A DNA stretch of 64,000 nucleotides from Phycisphaeraceae bacterium (GCA_020639235.1 JACKHC010000001.1:1798001-1862000); one strand, 5' to 3'. Positions 54,170-63,115 are shown, counted from the stretch's first letter. Program-made: numbers and translations. The notes: generated from the letters alone by a model not told the origin.

Positions 54170-55752
54170 TCGATCGTCGCCGGCGGCTTCGACGAGATGT
54201 CGTACACAACCCGGTTCACGCCCCGCACCTCGTTGATGATCCGGTTCGAGATCCGCGCCAGAATGTCATAGGGAATCCGCGCCCAGTCCGCCGTCATGAA
54301 GTCCTGCGTCTCCACCGCACGAATCGCCACAACCTGCTCATACGTCCGCCCATCGCCCATCACGCCCACCGATGAGATCGGCAGCAGCACCGCGAACACC
54401 TGGCTCGTCTTGCGATACAGCCCCGCGCTCACGATCTCTTCCAGCAGAATCTCATCGCAGTCCCGCAGCACATCCAGTTTCGCTTCCGTCACCTCGCCCA
54501 GCACCCGCACCGCCAGCCCCGGCCCCGGGAACGGATGCCGCCACACCATCTGCTCCGGCAGGCCAAGCACCTCGCCCAACTTCCGCACCTCATCCTTGAA
54601 GAGGTCGCGCAGCGGCTCAACCAGATCAAACCCGAGTTCCTCAGGCAGCCCGCCCACGTTGTGGTGCAGTTTGATATTCGCCGAATACCCACCACCAACA
54701 TCCGCTTTCCCCGTCGCCCCGTGACCCGACTCGATCACATCCGGGTACAGAGTCCCCTGCGCCAGAAACGCAAACGCGCCGTGCGTCTTCCTGAGCCGCT
54801 CCGCCTCCCCCTTGAAAACCTCGATGAACCGATGCCCGATCAACCGCCGCTTCTCCTGCGGCTCGGTCACACCCGCCAGATCACTCAGAAACGCCCGCCG
54901 CGCATCCGCCACATGCAAGTCAATCGCAAAGTGATCGCGGAATGTCGACTCCACGAACTCCCGCTCGTTCTTGCGGAGCAGCCCGTTGTCAACAAACACG
55001 CAGGTCAACTGATCCCCGATCCCCTTGTGCAGAAGCGCCGCCACAACCGACGAGTCCACGCCCCCCGACAACCCGCACAGCACGCGCCCCTTCCCGACCC
55101 GCTCCCGCACCCGCGCAATCTCGTGCTCAAGGAAGTTGCTCATCCGCCAATCGCCCCGGCACCCGCACACCCGGTACGCAAAGTTCCGCAGCATGTCCGT
55201 GCCGTGCGGTGTGTGCGTCACCTCGGGATGGAACTGCACGCCGTAGAGCGCCTTCTCCCGATGCCGCACCACGGCGTGCGGGCAGGTCGGCGTCGAGCCG
55301 AGCGTCACAAACCGCTCATCAACTCCCTGCACCTGATCGCCATGCGACATCCACACCGCCGTATTCGCCGGGACACCGTGCAAGAGATCGCCGCTCTCCG
55401 AAATGCTGAGCGATGCCCGACCGAACTCCCGATGGTCCGCGCGCCGCACATCACACCCGAGCATGCTGCACGCCAGCTGCATCCCGTAGCACACACCGAG
55501 CACCGGCACGCCCATCTCAAGCACCGCCGGGTCGAACTTCGGCGCGCCCTGCTCATAGATGCTTGCCGGACCGCCCGACAGGATCACCCCCTTGGGCCTG
55601 TATCGCGCCAACTCCGTCGCGGGCGTCCCCGGATGCACCAGCATCGACAGCACCCCCGCCTCGCGCACCCGCCTCGCAATCAACTGCGCAGTCTGCCCCC
55701 CGAAATCCAATACCAGGATGACCTCGTCGTGGGGGATTCGTTGAGCGTCCAT
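54160..55752 (-). CDS. guaA: GMP synthase (glutamine-hydrolysing)
   Basis: The product has 530 residues, the usual length. The N-terminal class I glutamine amidotransferase domain contains VLGVCYGMQLA (nucleophile Cys) and VQFHPEVTHTPHG (catalytic His and Glu). The ATP pyrophosphatase domain has the PP-loop SGGVDSSVVAALLHKG, and the dimerisation domain ends YDISSKPPATIEWE, the conserved C-terminus. It aminates XMP to GMP in the cytoplasm. aroB begins within its last codons, giving tight coupling. Confidence 0.97.
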   Translation of the reverse strand: MDAQRIPHDEVILVLDFGGQTAQLIARRVREAGVLSMLVHPGTPATELARYRPKGVILSGGPASIYEQGAPKFDPAVLEMGVPVLGVCYGMQLACSMLGCDVRRADHREFGRASLSISESGDLLHGVPANTAVWMSHGDQVQGVDERFVTLGSTPTCPHAVVRHREKALYGVQFHPEVTHTPHGTDMLRNFAYRVCGCRGDWRMSNFLEHEIARVRERVGKGRVLCGLSGGVDSSVVAALLHKGIGDQLTCVFVDNGLLRKNEREFVESTFRDHFAIDLHVADARRAFLSDLAGVTEPQEKRRLIGHRFIEVFKGEAERLRKTHGAFAFLAQGTLYPDVIESGHGATGKADVGGGYSANIKLHHNVGGLPEELGFDLVEPLRDLFKDEVRKLGEVLGLPEQMVWRHPFPGPGLAVRVLGEVTEAKLDVLRDCDEILLEEIVSAGLYRKTSQVFAVLLPISSVGVMGDGRTYEQVVAIRAVETQDFMTADWARIPYDILARISNRIINEVRGVNRVVYDISSKPPATIEWE

Positions 55753-55947
55753 CGAGTGAGCGTTTCTCCGAGGGCGTCGGGCGCTTCAGGCAGCCGACGG
55801 CAGCGGGAAGGAGGGGGGAGTGGGGCATAGGGTCGGTGAAGGGCCACAACAGGGGCGGGAGCGTGTGGCAGGGGAATATTGGGGGGGTGGACTGTACGCG
55901 CCCCTTCAATCGAGCGTCAATCGCGCATCGACCGATATCATCTCACC

Positions 55948-56349
55948 GTGCGATGGCGCTCCTTCATGCTGGTCCCGCTGGCTTTACAGGCGTCGTGCTC
56001 GCTCCCGGCCGAGGATGAGGGGTTCACCTCACGCGAGCCGGCATCGCGAGTCAGGGCAGCCGCGCTGAGCAACGAGTCCGGCAACCAGACCACCATCCGA
56101 GAACTCATCGTCACCCTCGACTCAGACGACCCCGCCGCACGAATGGTCGCCTCGGCCAGTCTCCGCCGCCAGACCGGCCAGGACTTCGGCTACACCGCCA
56201 CAGCCCCCGAGCCGGCCCGGAAGGCAGCCGCAGACCGATGGGAAGCGTGGTACCGACGCACCTATCTCGGGCAGGACGCCCCCGATCCTTTCCAGTCCCT
56301 CACGGGATCGGCCGAAGACACTATGACAAGGGCCCAAACGAACCAATGA
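55948..56349 (+). CDS. small lipoprotein, hypothetical
   Basis: The product has 133 residues from a GTG start. The short signal VRWRSFMLVPLALQASC has a basic n-region and lipobox LQASC (Cys17). The mature chain contains IRELIVTLDSDDPAARMVASASLRRQTG, which resembles a single HEAT-like repeat, and a helix ending RKAAADRWEAWYRRTYLG. ATG 55966 is an alternative start but would remove the arginines. The stop overlaps the next gene as ATGA, so it is translationally coupled to the RsbW-like gene. Confidence 0.72.
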   Translation: MRWRSFMLVPLALQASCSLPAEDEGFTSREPASRVRAAALSNESGNQTTIRELIVTLDSDDPAARMVASASLRRQTGQDFGYTATAPEPARKAAADRWEAWYRRTYLGQDAPDPFQSLTGSAEDTMTRAQTNQ

Positions 56350-56855
56350 CTCGATCACCGACCCAGACCGCCGACGCCGTGTCCGCCACCGCGCCCGTCG
56401 TGATCAACCTGCTGAGCCAGGCACGCTACCTCTCGGGCGTGCGCGAGTTCATCTTCTCCGTCGCCCGCCGCTTCGGGTTCGATGAGAAGAGCGCCTCGCA
56501 CATCGCGCTCGCAGTCGACGAAGCGGTCTGCAACATCATCCGCCACGGCTACGACAAGCGCGCCGACGGGCAGATCACGGTCGGCCTCTGGCCCATCCCG
56601 GAGGATGCGCCCGAGGGCCGGAACACCGAGGGAATCCGGATCGTCATCGAGGACAGCGCCAAACAAGTCGATCCCGACAAAATCAAGGGCCGCGACCTCG
56701 CCGATGTCCGCCCCGGCGGGCTAGGCGTCCACATCATGAAGCAGGTCATGAACGAGGTCACCTACGAGAAACGCGCCAAGGGCGGCATGCGCCTTACAAT
56801 GATCAAGTACCTCTCCGCTTCACCGTCCGAGGAAGGCGACAACCATGCAGATTGA
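56346..56855 (+). CDS. RsbW/SpoIIAB-like serine protein kinase (anti-sigma type, HATPase_c_2)
   Basis: The product has 169 residues. The GHKL ATPase fold is seen as the N box HIALAVDEAVCNIIRHGYDK, the G1-like stretch IVIEDSAKQVDPD and the G2 box RPGGLGVHIMKQVMNEVTY. These kinases bind a sigma factor or other partner and phosphorylate a STAS protein. Here the STAS gene follows with an 11-base overlap, the classical partner-switch pairing. The first 25 residues are a flexible extension. No sigma factor gene is adjacent. Confidence 0.9.
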   Translation: MTRSPTQTADAVSATAPVVINLLSQARYLSGVREFIFSVARRFGFDEKSASHIALAVDEAVCNIIRHGYDKRADGQITVGLWPIPEDAPEGRNTEGIRIVIEDSAKQVDPDKIKGRDLADVRPGGLGVHIMKQVMNEVTYEKRAKGGMRLTMIKYLSASPSEEGDNHAD

Positions 56856-57174
56856 TGTCAGCCCCCTCCAGAGCGCAACGATGCTCAAGCCGCACGGCGA
56901 TGTCGATATGTCCTGCGCCCGCGACCTCCAGGGCGCGCTCCATCAGGCCCTCCGCGCCAAGCCCGAGCGCCTCATCGTCAACCTCGAAGACGTCTCCTAC
57001 ATGGATAGCTCAGGGGTCGCCACCCTCGTCGAAGCCATGCAGATCGCCCGCAAGTCCAAGACGAGCGTCGTCCTCTGCAACCTGCAGGACCGCGTCCGCT
57101 CCATTTTCGAGATCGCGCGTCTCGATCGAGTCTTCAAGATCGCCGCCACGGCCGACGAAGCCCTCGCAAACTAG
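56845..57174 (+). CDS. STAS domain protein (anti-sigma factor antagonist or MlaB-like)
   Basis: The product has 109 residues, one STAS domain. VNLEDVSYMDSSGVATLVEAMQIARK carries the conserved serine of the DSSG loop that RsbW-type kinases phosphorylate. It overlaps the kinase gene by 11 bases and lies 38 bases before an MlaE permease gene. The first neighbour argues for an anti-sigma antagonist, the second for an MlaB-like subunit of a lipid ABC transporter; both roles remain open. Confidence 0.9.
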   Translation: MQIDVSPLQSATMLKPHGDVDMSCARDLQGALHQALRAKPERLIVNLEDVSYMDSSGVATLVEAMQIARKSKTSVVLCNLQDRVRSIFEIARLDRVFKIAATADEALAN

Positions 57175-57212
57175 TACCATGATCTCCAACACCCGTTCGG
57201 AGATCCGCAAGA

Positions 57213-58013
57213 GTGCAACTCCTGCTTTCCATCGGTTCGCGCTTCGCCGCTATTTTCGCGCACATCGGCGCGCTCTCGTGGCTCCTCCTTGACGCATCGA
57301 CGTGGATCTTCCGCTCGCTCGGCGACCGCAAAGTCCGCCTCGGGCGCGCGGCCATCGTCGGCCAAGTCTGCCGAATCGGCGTCTCGTCCATCCTCATCGT
57401 CTCCCTCGTCTCCGGTTCCATCGGCTTCATCCTCGCATTCCAGATGGCCCCGCCGCTTGACAACCTCGGACAGGTCGAACTCGTCCCCAATATCATCGCC
57501 GTCGCCGTCCTCCGTGAACTCGGCCCGCTCATCGCGGCCATCGTCCTCGTCGGCTTCGCGGGCGCCGCCATCGCCGCCGAGATCGGAACCATGGTCGTCG
57601 GCGAAGAGATCGAAGCCCTCGAAGCCCACGCCCTCAATCCCGTCCGCTTTCTCGTGGTCCCCCGAATCATCGCAGCGGTCATCAGTCTCGGCTGCCTCGC
57701 GGTCCTGTCCGATCTCATGGCAGTCCTCTCCGCCGCATTCATGAGCAAAACCGTCCTCGGTATCGGCTGGACCACCTACTACAAGAACACGCTCGCCCAG
57801 GTCGGGCCCATCGATTTCATCACCGGCCTCCTCAAAGCGTTCGTCTTCGGCGGGCTCATCGGGCTCATCGCCTGCGGCAACGGCCTCCGCGTCCGAGGCG
57901 GCGCCGCCGGCGTCGGCAACGCCACAACGCGAACGGTCGTCGAGTCCGTCGTGGCCGTCATCATCGCCGACCTGATCTTCACGATCGTCTTCTACTCGCT
58001 CAAACTCTTCTGA
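57213..58013 (+). CDS. mlaE: MlaE family ABC transporter permease
   Basis: The product has 266 residues. The MlaE/DUF140 family is clear from AAIAAEIGTMVVGEEIEALEAHALNP and FLVVPRIIAAVISLGCLAVLSDLMAV, with five to six hydrophobic helices and VFGGLIGLIACGNGLRVRGGAAGVGNATTRTVV near the end. MlaE proteins move phospholipids between the membranes as part of MlaFEDB-type complexes. The start is a GTG with GGAG 11 bases upstream. No MlaF ATPase or MlaD gene is in this window, so partners must be elsewhere. It converges with the UbiA gene; the stop codons are 6 bases apart. Confidence 0.93.
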   Translation: MQLLLSIGSRFAAIFAHIGALSWLLLDASTWIFRSLGDRKVRLGRAAIVGQVCRIGVSSILIVSLVSGSIGFILAFQMAPPLDNLGQVELVPNIIAVAVLRELGPLIAAIVLVGFAGAAIAAEIGTMVVGEEIEALEAHALNPVRFLVVPRIIAAVISLGCLAVLSDLMAVLSAAFMSKTVLGIGWTTYYKNTLAQVGPIDFITGLLKAFVFGGLIGLIACGNGLRVRGGAAGVGNATTRTVVESVVAVIIADLIFTIVFYSLKLF

Positions 58014-58019
58014 GCATCG

Positions 58020-59030
58020 CTACAACCGGTATCCCACCGGATGCTCGCGCAGCCCCGCCACCTCGCGCATCGCGATCATCCCCATCAAACCAGTCACCGT
58101 CAGCGCGATCACGATCCACGCGCTCCCCCAGTATCCGGCTCCGGCCAACCACGCGATCGCATACAGGCAGTTCCAGATCGAACCGTACCGCTTGAACTTC
58201 TCCGCGACACGCGCACGGTCAAATGGCTTGGCCAACTGCCCCGCCGCGAACACCGCGAACCCGATCGCAACCGCAAGCGGCGGCACAATCGCCGACAAAT
58301 CCACCTCCCGCGCCCACAAAGCCAGAAGCCCCCGCTCGACGCCCCCGCCCCGATCGATCGCGATCGCGCCCAGCGCCCCCGACCAGAACACCCAACCCAA
58401 CCCCGCGATCACGATCCGCCGCCGCGTCAGCAGCGGCCGTCGCCGCGCAATCCGGTACGCCAGCGCATCCACGATCAGCGTGTGCGTCATGATGAACCAC
58501 ACCGGAAGCAGGAACCGCACCGACGGATTCCCCGCAACCATGTGCGTCGCGTACACCAGCCCCAGCGCGACCGGCCCGAACGATGGGATAAACCGCGCCG
58601 ACCCGTTGTAAACAAGAATCCCCACCAGCGTCACGACGCAAAGCACCACCGCGTGGCGGCCGAGCGCCACAGCGCCCAGCGTCCCCATCATCGCCGAGAG
58701 CAACGCGATCACCAGCCCCATCTCCGCCGCGACCCGCCCCGCAGCGATCGCCCGCGTCGGGTGCAACGACCGATCCCGCCGGATATCCAATAGGTCGTTC
58801 AGCGTGATCCCGAACGACACCATCCCCAGCGCCATCGCCGCCGATCCGAGCAACACAAGCCAGGTCGCCGAGTCAATGAGCGCCGGGTCGGCCCACACTT
58901 CCTCGCCGGGCGCCCGCCTCGACCACAGCACCACGAACCAGACATCCGCGATCGCCGCCAGCGCCATCGTGTACCGCGACAACTGCCGCGTGCCGGGGCT
59001 CGTTCTCCGTGAAGTCGGCGGTCGTTCCAC
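58020..59030 (-). CDS. UbiA-type prenyltransferase
   Basis: The product has 336 residues with about eight transmembrane helices. The first Asp-rich motif is NDLLDIRRDRSLHPTRAIAAGRV (NDxxD then a conserved DRxxHP..R block). The second Asp motif is not obvious in its usual place, with VDALAYRIARRRPLL instead. UbiA enzymes attach a polyprenyl chain to an aromatic or other acceptor; the acceptor is unknown. GTG 59030 was chosen because AGGA lies 9 bases upstream; the frame is open to 59156 in the ribH promoter region. Confidence 0.85.
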   Translation of the reverse strand: MERPPTSRRTSPGTRQLSRYTMALAAIADVWFVVLWSRRAPGEEVWADPALIDSATWLVLLGSAAMALGMVSFGITLNDLLDIRRDRSLHPTRAIAAGRVAAEMGLVIALLSAMMGTLGAVALGRHAVVLCVVTLVGILVYNGSARFIPSFGPVALGLVYATHMVAGNPSVRFLLPVWFIMTHTLIVDALAYRIARRRPLLTRRRIVIAGLGWVFWSGALGAIAIDRGGGVERGLLALWAREVDLSAIVPPLAVAIGFAVFAAGQLAKPFDRARVAEKFKRYGSIWNCLYAIAWLAGAGYWGSAWIVIALTVTGLMGMIAMREVAGLREHPVGYRL

Positions 59031-59155
59031 AGAGAGCGATCCTATCCGCCCGCCCTCAAGTCGTTCGCCGCCGCGTGCTTGGCCTCCGCCGCGTCCATCC
59101 CTATCATCCCCCGCCCGACTCACCCCACAGAACCAGACGAGCACCCGCCACCGCA

Positions 59156-59638
59156 ATGAACCCGATCCGCGTCGCCATCATCGCCAGCGCCTACAACCGC
59201 TGGATCACCGATCCCATGACCATCGGGGCCCGCGACGCCCTGGCGCGCCTGTCGCGCGACCACGGACGAGAGGCCGATTGCGAAGTCTTCGAAGCGCCCG
59301 GCGCCTTCGAACTCCCCGTCCTGGCGGCCAACGCCATCGACACCGGCCGCTTCGACGCCGTCGTCTGCCTCGGATGCATCATCAAAGGCGAGACGCGCCA
59401 CGACGAAGTCATCGCCAACGCCATCGCCGGCGCCATCCAATCGCTCGCCTGCCAGACCGGCGTCCCGATCGCCTTCGGCGTCCTCACCACCAACACCGCC
59501 GATGAGGCCGAGGCACGCGCAGGCGGCGCAAAGGGCAACAAGGGGGCCGAAGCCATGGAGGCCGCCCTCGCCACGCTCTTCACCATCGAACACATGAACA
59601 CAAACGCACCATCATCCCAACCAGCGCGAGCGTCCTGA
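59156..59638 (+). CDS. ribH: 6,7-dimethyl-8-ribityllumazine synthase
   Basis: The product has 160 residues. RibH condenses two riboflavin precursors and forms large oligomers. AIIASAYNRWITDPM, PGAFELPVLA, VVCLGCIIKGETRHDEVIAN and PIAFGVLTTNTADEAEARAGG then KGNKGAEAMEAAL are the substrate-binding stretches, with the catalytic histidine in RHDE. It is followed by nusB with a 3-base gap, a pairing common in bacteria. The divergent UbiA gene starts 125 bases upstream. Confidence 0.96.
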   Translation: MNPIRVAIIASAYNRWITDPMTIGARDALARLSRDHGREADCEVFEAPGAFELPVLAANAIDTGRFDAVVCLGCIIKGETRHDEVIANAIAGAIQSLACQTGVPIAFGVLTTNTADEAEARAGGAKGNKGAEAMEAALATLFTIEHMNTNAPSSQPARAS

Positions 59639-59641
59639 CAC

Positions 59642-60103
59642 TTGGCAAACCCACGAGACATCCGCACCGCCGCGCTCATGCTCCTCTTCCAGCTGGATGC
59701 GGAACTCGCCGCCTCTTCGGACGCGTCCGCGCAGCTCGAAGCGGTCGATGCCGCCTTCGAGGAAGAAGGCGCATCGCTCTCCGACTCCGAGCGCGCCCGC
59801 GCCTCGGCCATGGCCCACGGCGCATGGAAAGCCCGACGCGATACCGACACCTTCATCCGCCAGGTCGCCCCCGAATGGCCGCCGCACCGGATGCCCGCCG
59901 TCGATCGCGCCATCCTCCGCCTGGCGATTCACGAAATGACCACGGGCGAGCACAACCCCAAAATCGCCGTCAACGAGGCCATCGAACTCGCCAAGAAGTT
60001 CTCAACGGACCGCTCGCCCGCCTTCGTCAACGCGCTGCTCGACAAGGCCCTCAAGCAACTCCTCGCCGCCCGTTCAACCCCCGAGCCCTCGGCGGAGGCC
60101 TGA
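59642..60103 (+). CDS. nusB: transcription antitermination factor NusB
   Basis: The product has 153 residues from a TTG start. It binds boxA RNA with NusE and supports rRNA antitermination. The all-helical family is recognised by PRDIRTAALMLLFQLDAE at the N-terminus and MPAVDRAILRLAIHEMT, IAVNEAIELAKKFSTDRSPAFVNALLDKAL in the C-terminal half. It lies 3 bases after ribH and 5 bases before ftsY, so it belongs to a ribH-nusB-ftsY-phosphatase operon. Confidence 0.94.
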   Translation: MANPRDIRTAALMLLFQLDAELAASSDASAQLEAVDAAFEEEGASLSDSERARASAMAHGAWKARRDTDTFIRQVAPEWPPHRMPAVDRAILRLAIHEMTTGEHNPKIAVNEAIELAKKFSTDRSPAFVNALLDKALKQLLAARSTPEPSAEA

Positions 60104-60108
60104 CGAAC

Positions 60109-61041
60109 ATGGCCCTCCTCAAATCCATGATGGGCCGGCTCCGCAAGGGGCTCGACCGCACACGAAAGGCCATGGGCGGCGGCCTCCGCGCCCTCCTCGG
60201 CGGCAAACGACTTGACGAGAATCTCATCCGCGATCTCGAGCGCGCGCTCATCCAGTCCGACACCGGCGTCGCAACCACACGCAAACTCATCACCGGCGTC
60301 CGCGACGCCTACAAAACGCAGAGACTCAACACCGGCGACGAGGTCATCGAATACCTCAAGCGCGAACTCAAGGCGCTCTGGCCCGAGCAGGACCGCGCGC
60401 TCCATTTCTCCGCCGATCCCGGCGTGCCCACCGTCATCCTCGTCGCGGGCGTCAACGGCGCGGGCAAAACCACCAGCATCGCCAAACTCGCCCACGCGCT
60501 CCACGAGCAGAACAAGTCCGTGCTCCTCGCCGCATGCGACACCTACCGCGCCGGCGCCGTTCGACAACTCGAGATCTGGGCCGAACGGCTCGACATGCAG
60601 GTCGTCAAGGGGCAGCAGGGGGGCGACCCCGCCGCCGTCGCGTTCGACGCCGCCGAAGCAGCGATCTCCCGCAATGTCGATGTCCTCATCGTGGACACCG
60701 CCGGCCGCCTGCACACGCAGGACTCCCTCATGCGTCAACTCACCAAGATCCGCGATGTCGTCCGACGCCGCATCCCCCAGGCGCCCCACGAGGTGCTCCT
60801 CGTCCTCGACGCAACCACCGGCCAGAACGCCACGCAACAGGCCAGGCAGTTCGCGCAGGCCATCGATGTCACCGGAATCTTCCTCACCAAACTCGACGGA
60901 ACCGCACGCGGCGGCGTTGTCATCGCCATCCAGCAGGAAACCAACATCCCCGTCAAGTTCATCGGCGTGGGCGAAACCCCTGCGGATGTCGAGCCCTTCG
61001 ATCCCGATCGATTCGTCGACGCACTCTTCGCCGATGAATGA
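60109..61041 (+). CDS. ftsY: signal recognition particle receptor FtsY
   Basis: The product has 310 residues. The NG domain of SRP GTPases is complete: helical N domain (LDENLIRDLERALIQSDTGV), G1 GVNGAGKTTSIAKLA, DTYRAGAVRQL, DTAGRLHTQ, TKLDGTARGG and the closing FIGVGETPADVEPFDPDRFVDALF. The acidic A domain of E. coli FtsY is absent; a short basic N-terminus (MGRLRKGLDRTRKAMGG) may contact membrane. It targets nascent membrane proteins to the Sec translocon. ATG 60109 has an upstream open frame to 59824 in the nusB region. It overlaps the next gene by 4 bases. Confidence 0.96.
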   Translation: MALLKSMMGRLRKGLDRTRKAMGGGLRALLGGKRLDENLIRDLERALIQSDTGVATTRKLITGVRDAYKTQRLNTGDEVIEYLKRELKALWPEQDRALHFSADPGVPTVILVAGVNGAGKTTSIAKLAHALHEQNKSVLLAACDTYRAGAVRQLEIWAERLDMQVVKGQQGGDPAAVAFDAAEAAISRNVDVLIVDTAGRLHTQDSLMRQLTKIRDVVRRRIPQAPHEVLLVLDATTGQNATQQARQFAQAIDVTGIFLTKLDGTARGGVVIAIQQETNIPVKFIGVGETPADVEPFDPDRFVDALFADE

Positions 61042-62342
61042 CCCACGCCGCGCTCGCGGATATCCTCGTTGAGCATCCGATGAGCCAGCCCATCCCCAAC
61101 TCGGCGTACGAGTCGATCCTGAGCGTCGCCCATCGACTCTCCTCGACGTCCGACCTCGCCGAGGTCCTCGCCATGATCATCGATGCGCTCCGCGATCTGC
61201 TCAGCGCCGAACGCGCATCGGTCTTCCAGTACGACGAAGAGGCCGACGAGTTCTTCGCCACCAAGGCGCACGGCCTGCCCTCCGATCTCCGTATCAAAGG
61301 CGACGCCGGATTCATCGGCGCCGCCGGGCAGTCGCGCCAGGTCATCAACACCCACGATGCCTACGCCGACCCGCGCTTCAATCAGGCCGTAGACAAATCC
61401 ACCGGCTTCCGCACACGCTGCATCCTCACCATCCCGCTTATGGACCACGAGCAGCGCCTCGTCGGCGTCGCGCAGGTCCTCAACAAACGAACCGGCCCGT
61501 CCTTCGACACCAACGACGAGTCCATCGCCGTCCACCTCGCGCGCCAGGCCGCCGTCGCGCTGCGCCGAGCGCAACTCCTCGAAGCCGAACGCACCAAGCG
61601 CAAACTCCAGGCCGATCTGGAACTCGCCCGCTCCATCCAGTTCGCCGCGCTCCCCGACGATCTCCCCGAAGTCGCCGGCTACACCATCGCCGCCACCACC
61701 CGCCCCGCAGACGAGACCGGGGGCGACACGTTCGATGTTATCCCGCTGAACAAGGACGCCCGCCGCGTTCTCTTCATGATGGCCGACGCCACAGGCCACG
61801 GCGTCGGGCCCGCGCTCTCCGTCACGCAGGTCGTCTCCATGATCCGCATGGCCGCGCGCATGGGCGCCGACCACGACCAGATGTCCCCACTCATCAACTC
61901 ACAACTCTGTGAGGACCTTCCCCCGGGAAGGTTCGTCACCGCGTTCATCGGCATCCTCGACGCCGATCGAAACGAACTCCGATACATGTCCGCCGGCCAG
62001 GCCCCCATGCTCGTCTACCGCGCCTCGGGTCAAGTCGAGAAGATCAACGATTGCTCCGCCCCCCCGCTGGGGATCGACCCCGAGGTCGAGTTTGAGTCCA
62101 CGCAGCCCGTCCGATTCGAGCCGGGCGATGGCTTCGTGCTCCTCTCCGACGGCTACTTCGAAGCCATGAACCACCAGCGCAAGCAGTTCGGCGACGAGCG
62201 CGTCTCCCATCTCCTGCTCGAGAATCCCGACGCCAGCGCCGACGGATGGCTCCAGCGCCTTCAGGACGCCGTGCGCACCTTCGCCGAAGGCGCGCCGCAA
62301 CTCGATGATCAGACGGCAGTTGTCATCCGCCGCCAGAAGTAA
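61038..62342 (+). CDS. GAF-domain PP2C-type serine phosphatase (RsbU/SpoIIE-like)
   Basis: The product has 434 residues. A GAF sensor domain (about 25-180) runs from LAEVLAMIIDALRDLLSAERASVFQYDEE to IAVHLARQAAVALRRAQLLEAE. After a coiled helix (RTKRKLQADLELARSIQ), the phosphatase domain shows ADETGGDTFDVIPL, MADATGHGVGPALS, MSAGQAPMLVYRA, LLSDGYFEAMN and DDQTAVVIRR, the metal-binding aspartates of the RsbU/SpoIIE class. It would dephosphorylate a STAS protein on a signal, possibly the one at 56845. Its ATG overlaps the ftsY stop (ATGA); Met15 (MSQPIPN) is an alternative start. Confidence 0.92.
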   Translation: MTHAALADILVEHPMSQPIPNSAYESILSVAHRLSSTSDLAEVLAMIIDALRDLLSAERASVFQYDEEADEFFATKAHGLPSDLRIKGDAGFIGAAGQSRQVINTHDAYADPRFNQAVDKSTGFRTRCILTIPLMDHEQRLVGVAQVLNKRTGPSFDTNDESIAVHLARQAAVALRRAQLLEAERTKRKLQADLELARSIQFAALPDDLPEVAGYTIAATTRPADETGGDTFDVIPLNKDARRVLFMMADATGHGVGPALSVTQVVSMIRMAARMGADHDQMSPLINSQLCEDLPPGRFVTAFIGILDADRNELRYMSAGQAPMLVYRASGQVEKINDCSAPPLGIDPEVEFESTQPVRFEPGDGFVLLSDGYFEAMNHQRKQFGDERVSHLLLENPDASADGWLQRLQDAVRTFAEGAPQLDDQTAVVIRRQK

Positions 62343-62353
62343 GGAATCCCAAA

Positions 62354-62644
62354 ATGCCTGTCTATGTGTATGAAACCGTGCGCGAAGATGGGCAACCCGG
62401 CGAGCAGTTCGAGGTCGTCCAATCCATGAAGGACGAACCACTCTCAACCCACCCCGAGACCGGCGAGCCCGTGCGCCGCGTCATCCAGTCACCGATGGTC
62501 GGCGGCCGCCACTCCACAACGTCCGAGAAGGCAAAGCTTTCCGACTCGAACCTCGAACGCATGGGCTTCACCAAGTATGTAAAAGGTGACAAGGGCTACG
62601 AGAAAGCCGCCGGCGACGGCCCCGATCGAATCGCGCGGGAGTAA
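62354..62644 (+). CDS. FmdB-like small protein lacking its zinc cysteines
   Basis: The product has 96 residues. The pattern MPVYVYET..GEQFEVVQSMKDEPLSTHPETGEPVRRVIQSP follows the FmdB/CxxC_CxxC_SSSS layout (MPxYxYxC..CG..FEVxQxMxDxPL..CPxCG..VRRxI), but all four cysteines are replaced (YET, HPETG). The zinc site is therefore lost while the fold seems kept. AGGA lies 8 bases before the ATG and the gap after the phosphatase gene is 11 bases, so it may end that operon. Function is unknown. Confidence 0.8.
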   Translation: MPVYVYETVREDGQPGEQFEVVQSMKDEPLSTHPETGEPVRRVIQSPMVGGRHSTTSEKAKLSDSNLERMGFTKYVKGDKGYEKAAGDGPDRIARE

Positions 62645-63115
62645 GCACCTCCGCCGCATCGCGCGCGTTCTTACCCAGATTCACAGCAGAAGCCGAAGTG
62701 TCTCCCGCGCTTTCGTATTTATGAATGCGCGCATTGATGCAAAGGCATGGCTTACTGGTGCTTATGCGATTCACGATGCGCCCATCCGTAAACGAACGCG
62801 AGTCGCTCAGGAACGAAGACACTTTTGACTCGCAAAAAATAGCGTTTTATCGGAGTTGCTTGTACAACGAGAATTACTGACATTCGACGCGAAACCCGCA
62901 AAGTTGGTTGTACACCCACCGAAAGTTGGGCTACTTTAGGGTTGCGGCGCTGCACGAGCGCAGCGCACGGTGGGAGTCGCCGGGTGGGGCGAGTCCTTGA
63001 AATAAGTTCGAGAGAGAGCACCACGATCGTGTTCTGAACTGTGTTGTCTTAACGAGAAGTCGCCGCGGCTGTGGGCCCCGGCGAAGAGGTGTTCTTGTAT
63101 TTGGAGTGTGTACCA
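62645..63115 (+). promoter_or_regulatory. 471-base gene-free region, AT-rich leader and promoter region of the secreted protein
   Basis: No gene is seen on either strand. The part 62821-62880 is about 37% G+C by hand count, far below its surroundings. Two promoter-like pairs are visible: TTGACT (62825-62830) with TATCGG (62848-62853), 17 bases apart, and TTGTAC (62908-62913) with TACTTT (62932-62937), 18 bases apart. TTGTACA occurs twice, at 62860 (as the palindrome TTGTACAA) and 62908. A leader of about 170 bases would precede the ATG. Confidence 0.35.
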
